This document shows positions 53,315-62,965 of a stretch of DNA of 64,000 bases, piece after piece. The position numbers were made by a program, and so were the translations under genes. The notes below the pieces were generated by a model. The model was not told the DNA's origin and did no database searches. It was given only the letters and a program-made list of their open reading frames with translations. Every line of letters starts with the position of its first letter. Positions within the stretch are counted from its first letter, which is position 1. Source of the stretch: Ferrimonas lipolytica (lineage in GTDB: Bacteria > Pseudomonadota > Gammaproteobacteria > Enterobacterales > Shewanellaceae); contig NZ_CP051180.1 of the NCBI RefSeq assembly GCF_012295575.1, positions 3,224,001 through 3,288,000 on the forward strand. The letters run 5' to 3'.

Positions 53315-54637
53315 TTAGTCGTGACGACTGAACATCAGTTGTTGTTCTGCTCCATCTTCGTTGACTGTTAGGGTCATTGAATCGCCGTTTACCTCAACGA
53401 ACAGGTTACCAGGGTTACCAACAAAACTGGTTAAACCGATATCACCGTTCAGATCGTGCACCATGGTTACGGTCAGTTCATTGGTATCACTATCAACCTC
53501 ATAGTTACCAACTTCCATACCACCTTCTTCACCATCAGCTACTTCAACATGCACATAGCGACCGTCATCTAAGAAGGTGAACGTCAATAAATCTACACCT
53601 TCGATGCTATCAGCAAGAACCCAAGTTCCCAGTAAGCCGTTGTTAGCGATTGCGGCTATGTCGAACGATTGAGTATCACCCTCCTCTTCGCCATCAGCGA
53701 TGCCCATCTCATAACCGGTTACATGGAAAGTAATGGCACCATCATTTTCAAAAGAAAGCTTCACGGTTTCCCCGCCAAAATCACTGGGAATCGGAGCTGC
53801 ACCAGTAATCAAATCACCCAAGCCCCAGTTACCATTACTGTCGTGCATAGTGTCACCATCTTGCAGCAGGTAATCCGCATCATCGACAGTGTAATGACCC
53901 CATTCAGCACCTGCGAAGCCGTCTAGATCATCTTCATCCATTGGCTGCACTTCATAATGCAGGTAGGTACCGTCATCGAAGAACGTAAACATTAGCAATT
54001 CATAGTCATTCTCGGTCTCCTCGGTAATTGCCCAAGTACCAACAAACTGACCAAATATTATATCTTCGTCATTGAGTGTCGTTTCTAAATGCAATTGCGC
54101 CTGTTCAGCAGAAACTAAAGAACCATCGTTTGAACCTTCCGCTGCCACTAAAGCGAGCACTTCGTCGTTCGCCTCAAATTCAGCAGTTGGCACATCAAAA
54201 TCAACGGCTACCGTTGCTGCCGCAATAGCGTCATCAGTAATGGTGATGCCATTACTTGCATCACCATCATCATCAAGTGATTGCAGTAAACGGATAATAT
54301 TAGATACCTGATCATCTTCAACATCGTGGGTGTCAACAAGATCGAGCGGCGTAACAACCCCTTTAGCCAAAACTGGTGGCAACTCGATTGCACCGATAGC
54401 AAAGGTGACGGTCTCACCCAGCATGTAATTGTAATTACCGTTTGCGTCAGTAACACCCGATATGGTTTCAGTGGTGTAGCCGATGTTTACCACTGCAGCA
54501 TCAATAAACGTTCCTTGCAGGGCACCGTCTGGCACAGTTGGCGTTGGCTCAACCACAGGACTACTTGAATTCGAATCTGAACCACAACCCACTAGTAAGG
54601 CAGCAGAGATCACGGCAGACAATAATGCTTTTTTCAT
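53315..54637 (-). CDS. Secreted lipoprotein with repeated domain
   Basis: 440 aa from the ATG at 54637 (MKKALLSAVISAALLVGCGS), 7 nt after AAGGAG; 47 further upstream codons have no support. The lipobox LVGC predicts lipidation. An N-terminal region carries GTFIDAAVVNIGYTTETISG and GVTDANGNYNYMLGE, a carboxypeptidase-regulatory-like fold seen in surface proteins. Two copies of a lipocalin-like unit follow (VGTWAITEETEND, FTFFDDGTYLHYE and LGTWVLADSIEGV, FTFLDDGRYVHVE). Acidic overall. Function unknown. Confidence 0.75.
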   Translation of the reverse strand: MKKALLSAVISAALLVGCGSDSNSSSPVVEPTPTVPDGALQGTFIDAAVVNIGYTTETISGVTDANGNYNYMLGETVTFAIGAIELPPVLAKGVVTPLDLVDTHDVEDDQVSNIIRLLQSLDDDGDASNGITITDDAIAAATVAVDFDVPTAEFEANDEVLALVAAEGSNDGSLVSAEQAQLHLETTLNDEDIIFGQFVGTWAITEETENDYELLMFTFFDDGTYLHYEVQPMDEDDLDGFAGAEWGHYTVDDADYLLQDGDTMHDSNGNWGLGDLITGAAPIPSDFGGETVKLSFENDGAITFHVTGYEMGIADGEEEGDTQSFDIAAIANNGLLGTWVLADSIEGVDLLTFTFLDDGRYVHVEVADGEEGGMEVGNYEVDSDTNELTVTMVHDLNGDIGLTSFVGNPGNLFVEVNGDSMTLTVNEDGAEQQLMFSRHD

Positions 54638-54967
54638 GTGCGGCTCCTTGCTCATTGAAATTAAGGCATTAGCTTCAATCCACAGTGATGCTAGCAATTC
54701 GGTTAGATATAACTTTGACCAAGAACAATTGACGCTCAATAAATAGACAGTAATTCGCATAATCAGTACAAATAACAACCACCTTAATGTCGCTAATTTT
54801 GTAGTTATACATTTGATATATATTATTAAAATATATAATTGGGGCTAAATGTTGAGTTAGCCGGTTGACCAGTAATCTTCTTATCAAAGGTAACTTGCCT
54901 ATTCGACTTTAGCCTGAGTACCATAGCCATAGGACGTTCAAGGATCGAAGCCCAAGGATTATTACAG
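54638..54967. other. Divergent promoter region, lipoprotein / acyltransferases
   Basis: 330 bp, AT-rich, with no gene seen. Confidence 0.4.
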
Positions 54968-55855
54968 ATGGTTACTCTGCTACGAGGCAGCTTGGCATTT
55001 TTAGGCTACCTCGTTAACACACTGTTCTGGGGCCCATGCATCATCGTGTTAGGGCTAATAAAGCTGCTGCCAATCTCGGTATTGCGGCGTTTATGTACCT
55101 ACCTAATTGATGGCATCGCCACCACATGGATCAGCATCAACAACCTTAATCAGCAGATATTTAGTCGCACCACGATTATTGTTAATGAGTTGCCTCAGCT
55201 AAGCCCTAAACAGTGGTACATGGTGATATCTAACCACCAATCGTGGGTAGATATTCTGTTACTGCAACGTGTCTTCAATCGAAAAATTCCAATGCTTAAG
55301 TTTTTTTTGAAACAAGAGCTTATATACGTTCCGGTGATTGGCCTTGCATGGTGGGCACTCGACTTCCCTTTTATGCGCCGCTACAGCAAAGGCACGTTGG
55401 CCAAAAAGCCTCACCTTAAGGGCAAAGACCAAGAGGCAACTCGCAAGAGTTGCGAGAAGTTTCAGATTAAGCCCGTAGCGGTAATGAACTTTGTAGAAGG
55501 GACCCGCTTTACCCCTGCCAAATATGATCGCCAGCAGAGCCGCTATCCAAGATTATTAACTCCTAAAGCAGGTGGCTTAGCGATGTCTTTGGATGCCATG
55601 GGGGGCAAGATTCAACAACTGCTCAATGTCACCATCTATTATCCAGATGGCACTCCTTCATTTTGGCAATTTTTGTCTGGACAGGTACCGCGCGTCGAAC
55701 TGCACGTAGAACACTGTACACTCAACCACCTAAACGAATTAAATTACCATCAGACGGAACAACGACTTATTATTCAAACTTGGTTGAATGATCTTTGGCA
55801 AAAGAAATCGGATTATATCGCCCAACTTCACCATCACTATCACAACAAGAACTAA
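54968..55855 (+). CDS. PlsC-type acyltransferase (YihG-like), copy 1
   Basis: 295 aa with an N-terminal membrane segment. The acyltransferase motif I NHQSWVD (His and Asp near residues 89 and 94) and motif III FVEGTRFTP (near 175-183) are clear. The family acylates 1-acyl-glycerol-3-phosphate or related lipids at the inner membrane. It is followed 9 bp later by a paralogue, so both are probably co-transcribed. Confidence 0.88.
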   Translation: MVTLLRGSLAFLGYLVNTLFWGPCIIVLGLIKLLPISVLRRLCTYLIDGIATTWISINNLNQQIFSRTTIIVNELPQLSPKQWYMVISNHQSWVDILLLQRVFNRKIPMLKFFLKQELIYVPVIGLAWWALDFPFMRRYSKGTLAKKPHLKGKDQEATRKSCEKFQIKPVAVMNFVEGTRFTPAKYDRQQSRYPRLLTPKAGGLAMSLDAMGGKIQQLLNVTIYYPDGTPSFWQFLSGQVPRVELHVEHCTLNHLNELNYHQTEQRLIIQTWLNDLWQKKSDYIAQLHHHYHNKN

Positions 55856-55864
55856 CCAAACGGA

Positions 55865-56812
55865 TTGCAAATGTTGTCATGTTTACCCGCGCCGCTAATC
55901 GCCGCTCTAGTGCTTAGTACGGCCTCAATCAATATTGCATTTTGGGGCACGCTAATCGTACTGCTCAGCCCCTTTAAAGCGCTGTTGCCGTTTGCTCGCC
56001 AACCAATAAGCGAGCTATCGAATCAATTGATGGCGGGGTGGGTTGCCTGTAACGAAGCGCTGCTAAAAACATTTACCCCGACTCAATGGCATATCCAAGG
56101 CTTAGAGCAACAGTTGGATAAAAACGGTTCCTATCTCATCGTATGCAACCATCTCAGCGGTATGGATATTGCGGTTGTAACCATCGCCCTGCGTCGCCAT
56201 GTGCCAATGCTTAAATTCTTTTTGAAACAGCAGCTACTGTATGTGCCCTTTCTTGGCGCGGCATGTTGGGCACTGGATATGCCATTTATGCAGCGCTACA
56301 CCAAAAGCCAGATAGCCAAGAATCCCAAACTCAAAGGCAGCGATATCGACACTACCCGTCGCTCCTGCGAAAAGTTTCTTAATATCCCCACGTGCGTCAT
56401 CAACTACGTCGAAGGGTCGCGGCTAACCTTAGAGAAACATCAGCGCCAAAACAGCCCATTTACCTACTTGCTTAAGCCCAAAGCTGGGGGGATCGCCTTT
56501 GCGATGTCGACCCTTGGCGATCAGTTTGACCATGTGTTGGACTTAACCGTGGTCTACCCCGGCACGCCAGATGGGATAATGGCATCATTTGTTTCCGGCA
56601 AGGTGGAACATGTTGCCGTCGATATCAACGTTATCCCGATGTCGGAGCTGCCGCAGGGTAACTACGATAAAGACAAAGCCTACCGAGTTGAGTTTCAAGC
56701 GTGGCTAAATCAGGTGTGGCAACGAAAAGATCGCTTAATTGGCCAGTTACTCATGCAGTATCAACCAAACAAAGCCGTGCAAGGTTTCTATCAAGCCATC
56801 GCCTCTAAATAA
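55865..56812 (+). CDS. PlsC-type acyltransferase (YihG-like), copy 2
   Basis: 315 aa, a paralogue of the preceding gene: NHLSGMD replaces NHQSWVD, and YVEGSRLTLEKHQRQNS replaces FVEGTRFTPAKYDRQQS. The shared segment PMLKFFLKQ(Q/E)L(L/I)YVP and the ALD(M/F)PFM(Q/R)RY block show a tandem duplication that has since diverged, which suggests different acyl-donor or acceptor preferences. An N-terminal membrane segment is present. Confidence 0.88.
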   Translation: MQMLSCLPAPLIAALVLSTASINIAFWGTLIVLLSPFKALLPFARQPISELSNQLMAGWVACNEALLKTFTPTQWHIQGLEQQLDKNGSYLIVCNHLSGMDIAVVTIALRRHVPMLKFFLKQQLLYVPFLGAACWALDMPFMQRYTKSQIAKNPKLKGSDIDTTRRSCEKFLNIPTCVINYVEGSRLTLEKHQRQNSPFTYLLKPKAGGIAFAMSTLGDQFDHVLDLTVVYPGTPDGIMASFVSGKVEHVAVDINVIPMSELPQGNYDKDKAYRVEFQAWLNQVWQRKDRLIGQLLMQYQPNKAVQGFYQAIASK

Positions 56813-56855
56813 CAGTAAGTTCAGTCAAATCTCACGCTCGGCTCGGTGTTTCACG

Positions 56856-56877
56856 CCTGCTGGGCGTGCTTGTTTTA
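56856..56877 (+). terminator. Hairpin after the acyltransferase pair
   Basis: CACGCC-tgct-GGGCGTG followed by CTTGTTTTA. The T-rich tail is the target site of MITE copy 9. Confidence 0.6.
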
Positions 56878-57168
56878 GGCTGTGTACCAATTAAGTGTTG
56901 TTCTTTCTAAGGCTGTTAAAGCACTGGCTAGGCGAATCGCGAGACAAAGGGTAAATCACTACCGCTATTGATCTTCTGCCGTATTGGAGCAGTTCAGCGA
57001 AGCGTTTTGGACTGCGACCTAAGGCAAGGGGAATTCCAAAGGGGGCGAAGCGCCCCCTAATGCATACAAGAATGTGCCGTCGCCACCGCGACATAACCCT
57101 TTAAGAGTGCTGCAACCGGTACAGCCGAAGGCTTGATATAAACCTCAACACTTAACTGTGACACAGCC
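56878..57168 (+). repeat. MITE-like repeat, copy 9 (291 bp, longest)
   Basis: Ends GGCTGTGTACCAATTAAGTG and ACACTTAACTGTGACACAGCC (rather well-matched inverted repeats). Perfect 8-bp flanking repeats TTGTTTTA lie at 56870-56877 and 57169-57176. The best reference copy. Confidence 0.92.
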
Positions 57169-57197
57169 TTGTTTTAGGTCAACCTAACAATATTTTA

Positions 57198-57237
57198 TTG
57201 TCAACAATCGTTGAACCCCGCTCGACATTGTCAACAA
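57198..57237. promoter_or_regulatory. Two GntR-type operators before the prp operon
   Basis: TTGTCAACAA at 57198-57207 and 57228-57237, 30 bp apart, fit the TTGTnnACAA pattern typical of FadR/VanR-type GntR regulators. Confidence 0.7.
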
Positions 57238-57349
57238 TTAAAATTTGAAAGAACCGCACCAACTCGCCTTTATAGGTCTGCCCACCAAAGATTTATGCTA
57301 AAAGTGGCAACAACAAGATACAGCTGCGACTAAGGTCTACCTGCGACTA

Positions 57350-57359
57350 TTGTTGACAA
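57350..57359. promoter_or_regulatory. Third GntR-type operator
   Basis: TTGTTGACAA, next to the CRP-like site and 55 bp before the regulator start. Confidence 0.65.
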
Positions 57360-57360
57360 C

Positions 57361-57382
57361 AAATGTGACGTAGCGCACATTT
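57361..57382. promoter_or_regulatory. CRP-like binding site
   Basis: AAATGTGA-cgtagc-GCACATTT matches the 22-bp CRP consensus except for one base in each inner position set. It implies cAMP-CRP control of propionate catabolism. Confidence 0.65.
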
Positions 57383-57414
57383 GTCCACACTTAAGCAACA
57401 GCGGACGATGCTCC

Positions 57415-58077
57415 ATGGAAGCCAAACATACTCTTGCAGATCAGACCTTCGAGCAGTTGCAGCAGGGGATAATCTGCGGAGATCTAGCCCCTGGCAGTAA
57501 GATTAATGAGCAAGAGATTGCCGCCCGTTATGGCATTAGTCGAGGCCCGTTACGTGAAGCATTACAGCGCCTAGAACAACGCCGCCTGATTGAGCGGATC
57601 CCCCACGTTGGAGCGCGGGTAATCAATCTCACCCCGCAACACCTTACCGATCTCTATCAGGTTCGAGCGGAGCTGGAAGCGATGGCATGCCAACTGGCCG
57701 CAGCGCGGATCAGCACCGTCGAGCTATACCAGCTCGAAAATCTACTCGATCGACAAGAGCAGGTATTTAGCTCGGAAGAGTTAACCAGCCTGCAGGACGA
57801 CATCGATTTTCACGTTGGGGTAATCCACGCCAGCGGTAACCAAACCTTAATCACTACCCTAACCGGCGATCTTTACCATCAGCTGCAGATCTACCGACAT
57901 CAGTGTATTAGCAGCCGCCGCCCATTGCGGGCACTGGCTCAACACCGCCAAATTTTAGCCGCCCTCGCTAACCGCGATGGCGAACTTGCCGCGCTATTAA
58001 TGCGGCGCCACATTGAAGCTGGCGCCGCCAACACAGCCAAGGTGTTAAGCGCCAACATGGAGGAGTTTCAAGCATGA
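57415..58077 (+). CDS. GntR-family (FCD domain) regulator of the 2-methylcitrate operon
   Basis: 220 aa. The N-terminal winged helix (residues ~8-70: [20 protein letters not shown], then [20 protein letters not shown]) is followed by the helical FCD ligand domain with its metal-binding Asp/His set ([14 protein letters not shown]). The stop overlaps the prpB start by 4 bp, so it is part of the operon and probably autoregulated through the TTGTnnACAA sites. The likely effector is 2-methylcitrate or a related intermediate. Confidence 0.9.
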   Translation: MEAKHTLADQTFEQLQQGIICGDLAPGSKINEQEIAARYGISRGPLREALQRLEQRRLIERIPHVGARVINLTPQHLTDLYQVRAELEAMACQLAAARISTVELYQLENLLDRQEQVFSSEELTSLQDDIDFHVGVIHASGNQTLITTLTGDLYHQLQIYRHQCISSRRPLRALAQHRQILAALANRDGELAALLMRRHIEAGAANTAKVLSANMEEFQA

Positions 58078-58955
58078 CCACCACCACTCCCGGACAGCGT
58101 TTTCGTGACGCTGTTGCCAACGCCAAGCCGCTACAGATTGTCGGCACCATTAACGCCTATTTCGCCTTAATGGCGGAACGCACTGGCCACCAAGCGCTAT
58201 ATCTTTCCGGCGCTGGTGTGGCCAACGCCTCTTATGGCCTACCTGATCTTGGCATGACCAGCATGAACGATGTGATCATCGACGCTGGCCGCATCACCTC
58301 AGCCACCGCTCTGCCGTTACTGGTCGACATCGACACCGGTTGGGGGGGCGCCTTTAACATCGCTCGTACCATCCGCGAGTTTGAAAAGGTTGGGGTTGCT
58401 GCCGTGCATATGGAAGACCAAGTAGCGCAAAAGCGCTGTGGTCACCGCCCTAACAAGGCCGTAGTGAGCATCGACGAAATGTGTGATCGAATTAAGGCCG
58501 CCGTTGATGCCCGCACCGACCCATCGTTCGTCATCATGGCTCGAACCGATGCAGTGGCGGTCGAGGGTTTAGAAGCTGGAATTAAACGCGCTCAAGCTTA
58601 CCTCGAAGCTGGCGCCGATATGATCTTCGCTGAGGCGTTAACCGAGCTGGAGCATTATCGCCAGTTCAAAGCCGCAGTTAACGCCCCCATCTTGGCCAAC
58701 ATGACCGAATTCGGCAAAACCGAGCTGTTCCATAAAGATGAACTGTTCGAAGCGGGTGCCGACATGGTGCTATACCCTCTCGGTGCTTTCCGCGCTGCCA
58801 ATGCCGCAGCGTTAAAGGTATTTGAAGCGATGAAAAACGATGGCCACCAACGTAGCCAAGTAGACGCAATGCAGACCCGTACCGAGCTGTACGACTTCCT
58901 TAACTACCACAGTTACGAAGACAAGTTAGACACCCTGTTTACTCAAGACAAATAG
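58074..58955 (+). CDS. prpB: 2-Methylisocitrate lyase
   Basis: 293 aa. The isocitrate-lyase-superfamily signature KRCGHRPNK (Cys near residue 123) and the magnesium-site region [11 protein letters not shown] are present. It cleaves 2-methylisocitrate to pyruvate and succinate, the last step of the cycle. Confidence 0.95.
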   Translation: MTTTTPGQRFRDAVANAKPLQIVGTINAYFALMAERTGHQALYLSGAGVANASYGLPDLGMTSMNDVIIDAGRITSATALPLLVDIDTGWGGAFNIARTIREFEKVGVAAVHMEDQVAQKRCGHRPNKAVVSIDEMCDRIKAAVDARTDPSFVIMARTDAVAVEGLEAGIKRAQAYLEAGADMIFAEALTELEHYRQFKAAVNAPILANMTEFGKTELFHKDELFEAGADMVLYPLGAFRAANAAALKVFEAMKNDGHQRSQVDAMQTRTELYDFLNYHSYEDKLDTLFTQDK

Positions 58956-59121
58956 GGTCAGCGTTGGGGCGGCAGGTCCGTCCTACCGTAAATAGGCATA
59001 ACCCGGATAGACCCCGCGTGATCCGGCATTTGGATTTAGAGAGAACAGTGGCGCTCCGCCGCAGCTACGTCAATCTGAGTTGGCGGTATTGGAGCCCATC
59101 CCCAACAAAAGGAATGTTGAG

Positions 59122-60243
59122 ATGACTAAAGCAATAGGTGGCGCCGGTTTACGTGGCCAAAGCGCCGGTTCAACTGCACTGTGTACCGTTGGTCAATCGG
59201 GCACTGGCTTAACTTACCGCGGCTACGACATCGCCGAGTTAGCCGATAAGGTCAGCTTTGAAGAGGTCGCCTACCTGCTCCTCAAAGGCGAGCTGCCTAA
59301 CTCCGAGCAGTTAGCAAATTACCGCACCAAGCTAAAAGGCTTACGTGGTCTGCCACAACCGCTTAAAACTGTATTGGAGCAGATCCCCGCTGACGCCCAC
59401 CCGATGGACGTGATGCGTACCGGTGCGTCAATGCTTGGCAACCTTGAGCCGGAAGCCACCTTTGCTGATCAGTATGAGAAAACCGACCGCCTATTAGCTG
59501 CCTTTCCGTCAATCATCTGTTACTGGTATCGCTATAGCCACGACGGCGTCCGCATTCATACCGAAACCGACGACGATCAAATTGGCGCTCACTTCCTCCA
59601 CTTACTGCACGATAAAAAACCGTCAGAGCTGCACGCAAAGGTGATGGACGTGTCATTAATTCTATACGCCGAGCATGAGTTCAACGCCTCCACCTTTACC
59701 GCACGGGTATGTGCCTCGACCTTGAGTGACTTGGTGTCCTGTGTCACCGGTGCTATCGGCTCGCTGCGCGGACCACTACACGGCGGCGCCAACGAAGCAG
59801 CGATGGAGCTGATTGAAGAGTTACGCGATGAGCAACACGCCCGTGCGACCTTGGCCTACAAGCTGGAACACAAAGAAAAGATCATGGGCTTTGGCCACGC
59901 CATCTACCGCGAATCCGATCCTCGTAACGGCATCATCAAAGGCTGGTCTGAAAAACTGGCGGCCGAGTTTGGCGACGACCGTTTGTACCGCGTATCGGTG
60001 GCCTGTGAAAGCTTTATGTGGGAACAGAAGAAGTTGTTCTGTAACGCCGATTTCTTCCATGCATCGGCTTACCACTACATGGGTATTCCCACCAAATTGT
60101 TCACCCCGATCTTTGTCTGCAGCCGCCTCACTGGCTGGGCCGCACACGTATTCGAACAGCGTGCAAACAACCGCATTATCCGCCCAAGCGCCGATTACAC
60201 CGGCCCAGAGCCTCGCTCAGTACCGGACATTAGCGAGCGTTAA
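59122..60243 (+). CDS. prpC: 2-Methylcitrate synthase
   Basis: 373 aa from the ATG at 59122 (MTKAIGGAGLRGQSAG), 8 nt after AAAGGA; a 14-codon longer frame is unlikely. It has the citrate-synthase fold: catalytic histidines in LHGGANEAAME and GFGHAIYRESDPR, and an aspartate in CNADFFHAS. Short, AdoMet-independent, propionyl-CoA-using type by context. The 166-bp gap after prpB may allow a separate promoter. Confidence 0.95.
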   Translation: MTKAIGGAGLRGQSAGSTALCTVGQSGTGLTYRGYDIAELADKVSFEEVAYLLLKGELPNSEQLANYRTKLKGLRGLPQPLKTVLEQIPADAHPMDVMRTGASMLGNLEPEATFADQYEKTDRLLAAFPSIICYWYRYSHDGVRIHTETDDDQIGAHFLHLLHDKKPSELHAKVMDVSLILYAEHEFNASTFTARVCASTLSDLVSCVTGAIGSLRGPLHGGANEAAMELIEELRDEQHARATLAYKLEHKEKIMGFGHAIYRESDPRNGIIKGWSEKLAAEFGDDRLYRVSVACESFMWEQKKLFCNADFFHASAYHYMGIPTKLFTPIFVCSRLTGWAAHVFEQRANNRIIRPSADYTGPEPRSVPDISER

Positions 60244-60277
60244 CAACTATCAGGGTTCATGACGTTAAAGGATTAGT

Positions 60278-62884
60278 ATGAATACCCAATTTCGTAAGCC
60301 ATTGGCCGGCACCAACCTCGACTATTTCGATACCCGAGCTGCCATCGAAGCGATTAGGCCCGGCGCCTACGCTGGCCTGCCCTACACCTCTAAGATTCTG
60401 GCCGAACAACTGGTGCGTCGCTGTGAGCCAGCGGACTTAACCGCCAGCTTAAGCCAACTGATTGAGCGCAAACAGGATCTGGATTTCCCTTGGTACCCCG
60501 CCCGAGTAGTCTGCCACGATATCCTCGGCCAAACCGCCTTGGTGGATTTAGCCGGTCTACGTGATGCCATTGCCGATCAGGGCGGTGACCCTAGTCGCGT
60601 TAATCCGGTAGTGCCTACCCAGCTGATTGTCGATCACTCCCTTGCGGTCGAGCATGCGGGTTTCGACCCAGCAGCCTTTGAGAAAAACCGAGCAGTAGAG
60701 GAGCGCCGCAACGAGGACCGTTTTCACTTTATTGATTGGTGTAAAACCGCCTTCAATAACGTTGATGTGATCCCCGCCGGCAACGGCATCATGCACCAGA
60801 TCAACCTGGAGAAGATGTCGCCAGTGATCCAGGCTCGTGACGGCGTCGCCTTCCCGGATACCTGTGTCGGCACCGATTCCCATACTCCCCACGTCGATGC
60901 GCTCGGGGTTATCGCCCTTGGTGTCGGTGGCCTTGAAGCGGAAACGGTGATGCTGGGGCGGCCATCGATGATGCGCCTGCCTGATATCGTTGGAGTCGAA
61001 CTCACCGGCAAACGCCAGCCAGGCATTACCGCCACCGATATTGTATTGGCCCTTACCGAATTTTTGCGAGCGCAGAAGGTGGTCTCCACCTACCTTGAAT
61101 TCTATGGTGAAGGAGCCCGCAGCCTCACTATTGGCGATCGTGCCACCATCTCCAACATGACCCCAGAATATGGGGCTTCAGCCGGCATGTTCTATATCGA
61201 TGAACAGACCATCGATTATCTAAAACTGACCGGGCGAGAGCCAGAGCAGGTGGCCTTGGTAGAGCAATACGCTAAAACCACCGGCCTGTGGGCAGACGCG
61301 ATGAGTCAAGCCCAGTACGAACGAGTACTTAGGTTCGATCTGTCCAATGTCAGTCGCAACATGGCAGGGCCATCAAACCCCCACCGGCGCCTAGCAACAG
61401 CAGATTTAGCCCAGAGCGGGATCGCGACCAACCTCGGCTCAGCGTTAGCGCAAGAAGCCGACGGCCAGATCCCCGATGGGGCGGTAATCATCGCCGCCAT
61501 CACCAGCTGTACCAACACCTCTAATCCTCGCAACGTCGTTGCCGCCGGATTGGTTGCCAAGAAAGCGAATGAGCTGGGGCTGATTCGTAAGCCGTGGGTT
61601 AAATCATCATTTGCACCGGGTTCTAAAGTGGCGGAGCTATACCTCAACGATTCTGGCTTACTAACGGAGCTAGAGAAACTCGGCTTTGGCATCGTAGCTT
61701 TTGCCTGCACCACCTGTAACGGTATGTCCGGTGCACTTGATCCAGCTATCCAGCAAGAGATCATCGATCGCGACCTTTACTCCACTGCGGTGTTGTCCGG
61801 CAACCGTAACTTCGATGGGCGTATTCACCCTTATGCCAAGCAGGCATTTTTGGCCTCGCCGCCATTAGTCGTGGCCTATGCCATCGCCGGCACCATGCGT
61901 TTCGATATCGAGCAAGACGCGCTTGGCTTTGATAGCAACGGCAACGCCATCACCCTTAAGGATGTCTGGCCGAGCGACGAAGAGATCGATGCTATCGTTA
62001 GCGCCTCGGTGAAGCCAGAACAGTTCCGCCAAGTGTATGAGCCAATGTTTGATCTCAAGGTCGATTTCGGTGACGAGCAAAACCCACTATATGACTGGCG
62101 CGAGATGTCGACCTACATCCGTCGTCCTCCCTATTGGGAAGGGGCACTGGCAGGAGAACGTACCCTCAAAGGGATGCGACCGTTAGCAGTGCTGGGGGAC
62201 AACATCACTACCGACCACCTGTCACCATCCAACGCCATTATGGCCAGCAGCGCCGCTGGAGAATACCTCGCCAAGATGGGGTTGCCGGAAGAGGACTTTA
62301 ACTCCTACGCCACCCACCGGGGTGATCACCTCACCGCCCAACGGGCGACCTTTGCCAACCCGAAACTGCTCAACGAGATGGTTCGGGCCGACAACGGTGA
62401 GGTCATTCAAGGCTCACTGGCTCGGATTGAGCCAGAGGGGAAACCAGTCCGGATGTGGGAAGCGATTGAGACCTACATGGAGCGCAAACAACCACTGATC
62501 ATCGTTGCCGGTGCGGACTATGGCCAAGGTTCATCCCGCGATTGGGCCGCCAAGGGCGTTCGCTTAGCAGGGGTAGAGGCGATTGTCGCCGAAGGTTTTG
62601 AGCGTATTCACCGCACCAACTTGGTTGGTATGGGGGTCTTGCCGTTGCAGTTCCAACCGGGTACCACCCGTTTGACCCTTGGTTTGGATGGCAGCGAAAG
62701 TTACGACGTTATTGGCGAGCGCACTCCGGGTGCCACTGTCACCCTGCTGATCCACCGTAGCAACGGCAGCACCATTGATGTGCCAGTGGTCTGCCGCCTA
62801 GATACCGCTGAAGAGATCGACGTTTACGATGCCGGTGGGGTATTGCAGCGTTTCGCCAAAGACTTCCTAGCTGGCGCTTCGTAA
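60278..62884 (+). CDS. acnD: Fe/S-dependent 2-methylcitrate dehydratase
   Basis: 868 aa. An aconitase-family enzyme with iron-sulfur ligands in AITSCTNTSNPRN and ACTTCNGMSG, and the swivel domain near residues 640-800 (GDNITTDHLSP, ADYGQGSSRDWAAKG). With PrpF it replaces PrpD in converting 2-methylcitrate to 2-methyl-cis-aconitate, as known in Shewanella and Vibrio. Confidence 0.96.
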   Translation: MNTQFRKPLAGTNLDYFDTRAAIEAIRPGAYAGLPYTSKILAEQLVRRCEPADLTASLSQLIERKQDLDFPWYPARVVCHDILGQTALVDLAGLRDAIADQGGDPSRVNPVVPTQLIVDHSLAVEHAGFDPAAFEKNRAVEERRNEDRFHFIDWCKTAFNNVDVIPAGNGIMHQINLEKMSPVIQARDGVAFPDTCVGTDSHTPHVDALGVIALGVGGLEAETVMLGRPSMMRLPDIVGVELTGKRQPGITATDIVLALTEFLRAQKVVSTYLEFYGEGARSLTIGDRATISNMTPEYGASAGMFYIDEQTIDYLKLTGREPEQVALVEQYAKTTGLWADAMSQAQYERVLRFDLSNVSRNMAGPSNPHRRLATADLAQSGIATNLGSALAQEADGQIPDGAVIIAAITSCTNTSNPRNVVAAGLVAKKANELGLIRKPWVKSSFAPGSKVAELYLNDSGLLTELEKLGFGIVAFACTTCNGMSGALDPAIQQEIIDRDLYSTAVLSGNRNFDGRIHPYAKQAFLASPPLVVAYAIAGTMRFDIEQDALGFDSNGNAITLKDVWPSDEEIDAIVSASVKPEQFRQVYEPMFDLKVDFGDEQNPLYDWREMSTYIRRPPYWEGALAGERTLKGMRPLAVLGDNITTDHLSPSNAIMASSAAGEYLAKMGLPEEDFNSYATHRGDHLTAQRATFANPKLLNEMVRADNGEVIQGSLARIEPEGKPVRMWEAIETYMERKQPLIIVAGADYGQGSSRDWAAKGVRLAGVEAIVAEGFERIHRTNLVGMGVLPLQFQPGTTRLTLGLDGSESYDVIGERTPGATVTLLIHRSNGSTIDVPVVCRLDTAEEIDVYDAGGVLQRFAKDFLAGAS

Positions 62885-62965
62885 AAACAGCTATGGCCGT
62901 GTTGGCTTAGCTCCCAAATGCCTAAGCCAACCGACATATCGATGCCAATTAATGGATGTAACCCA

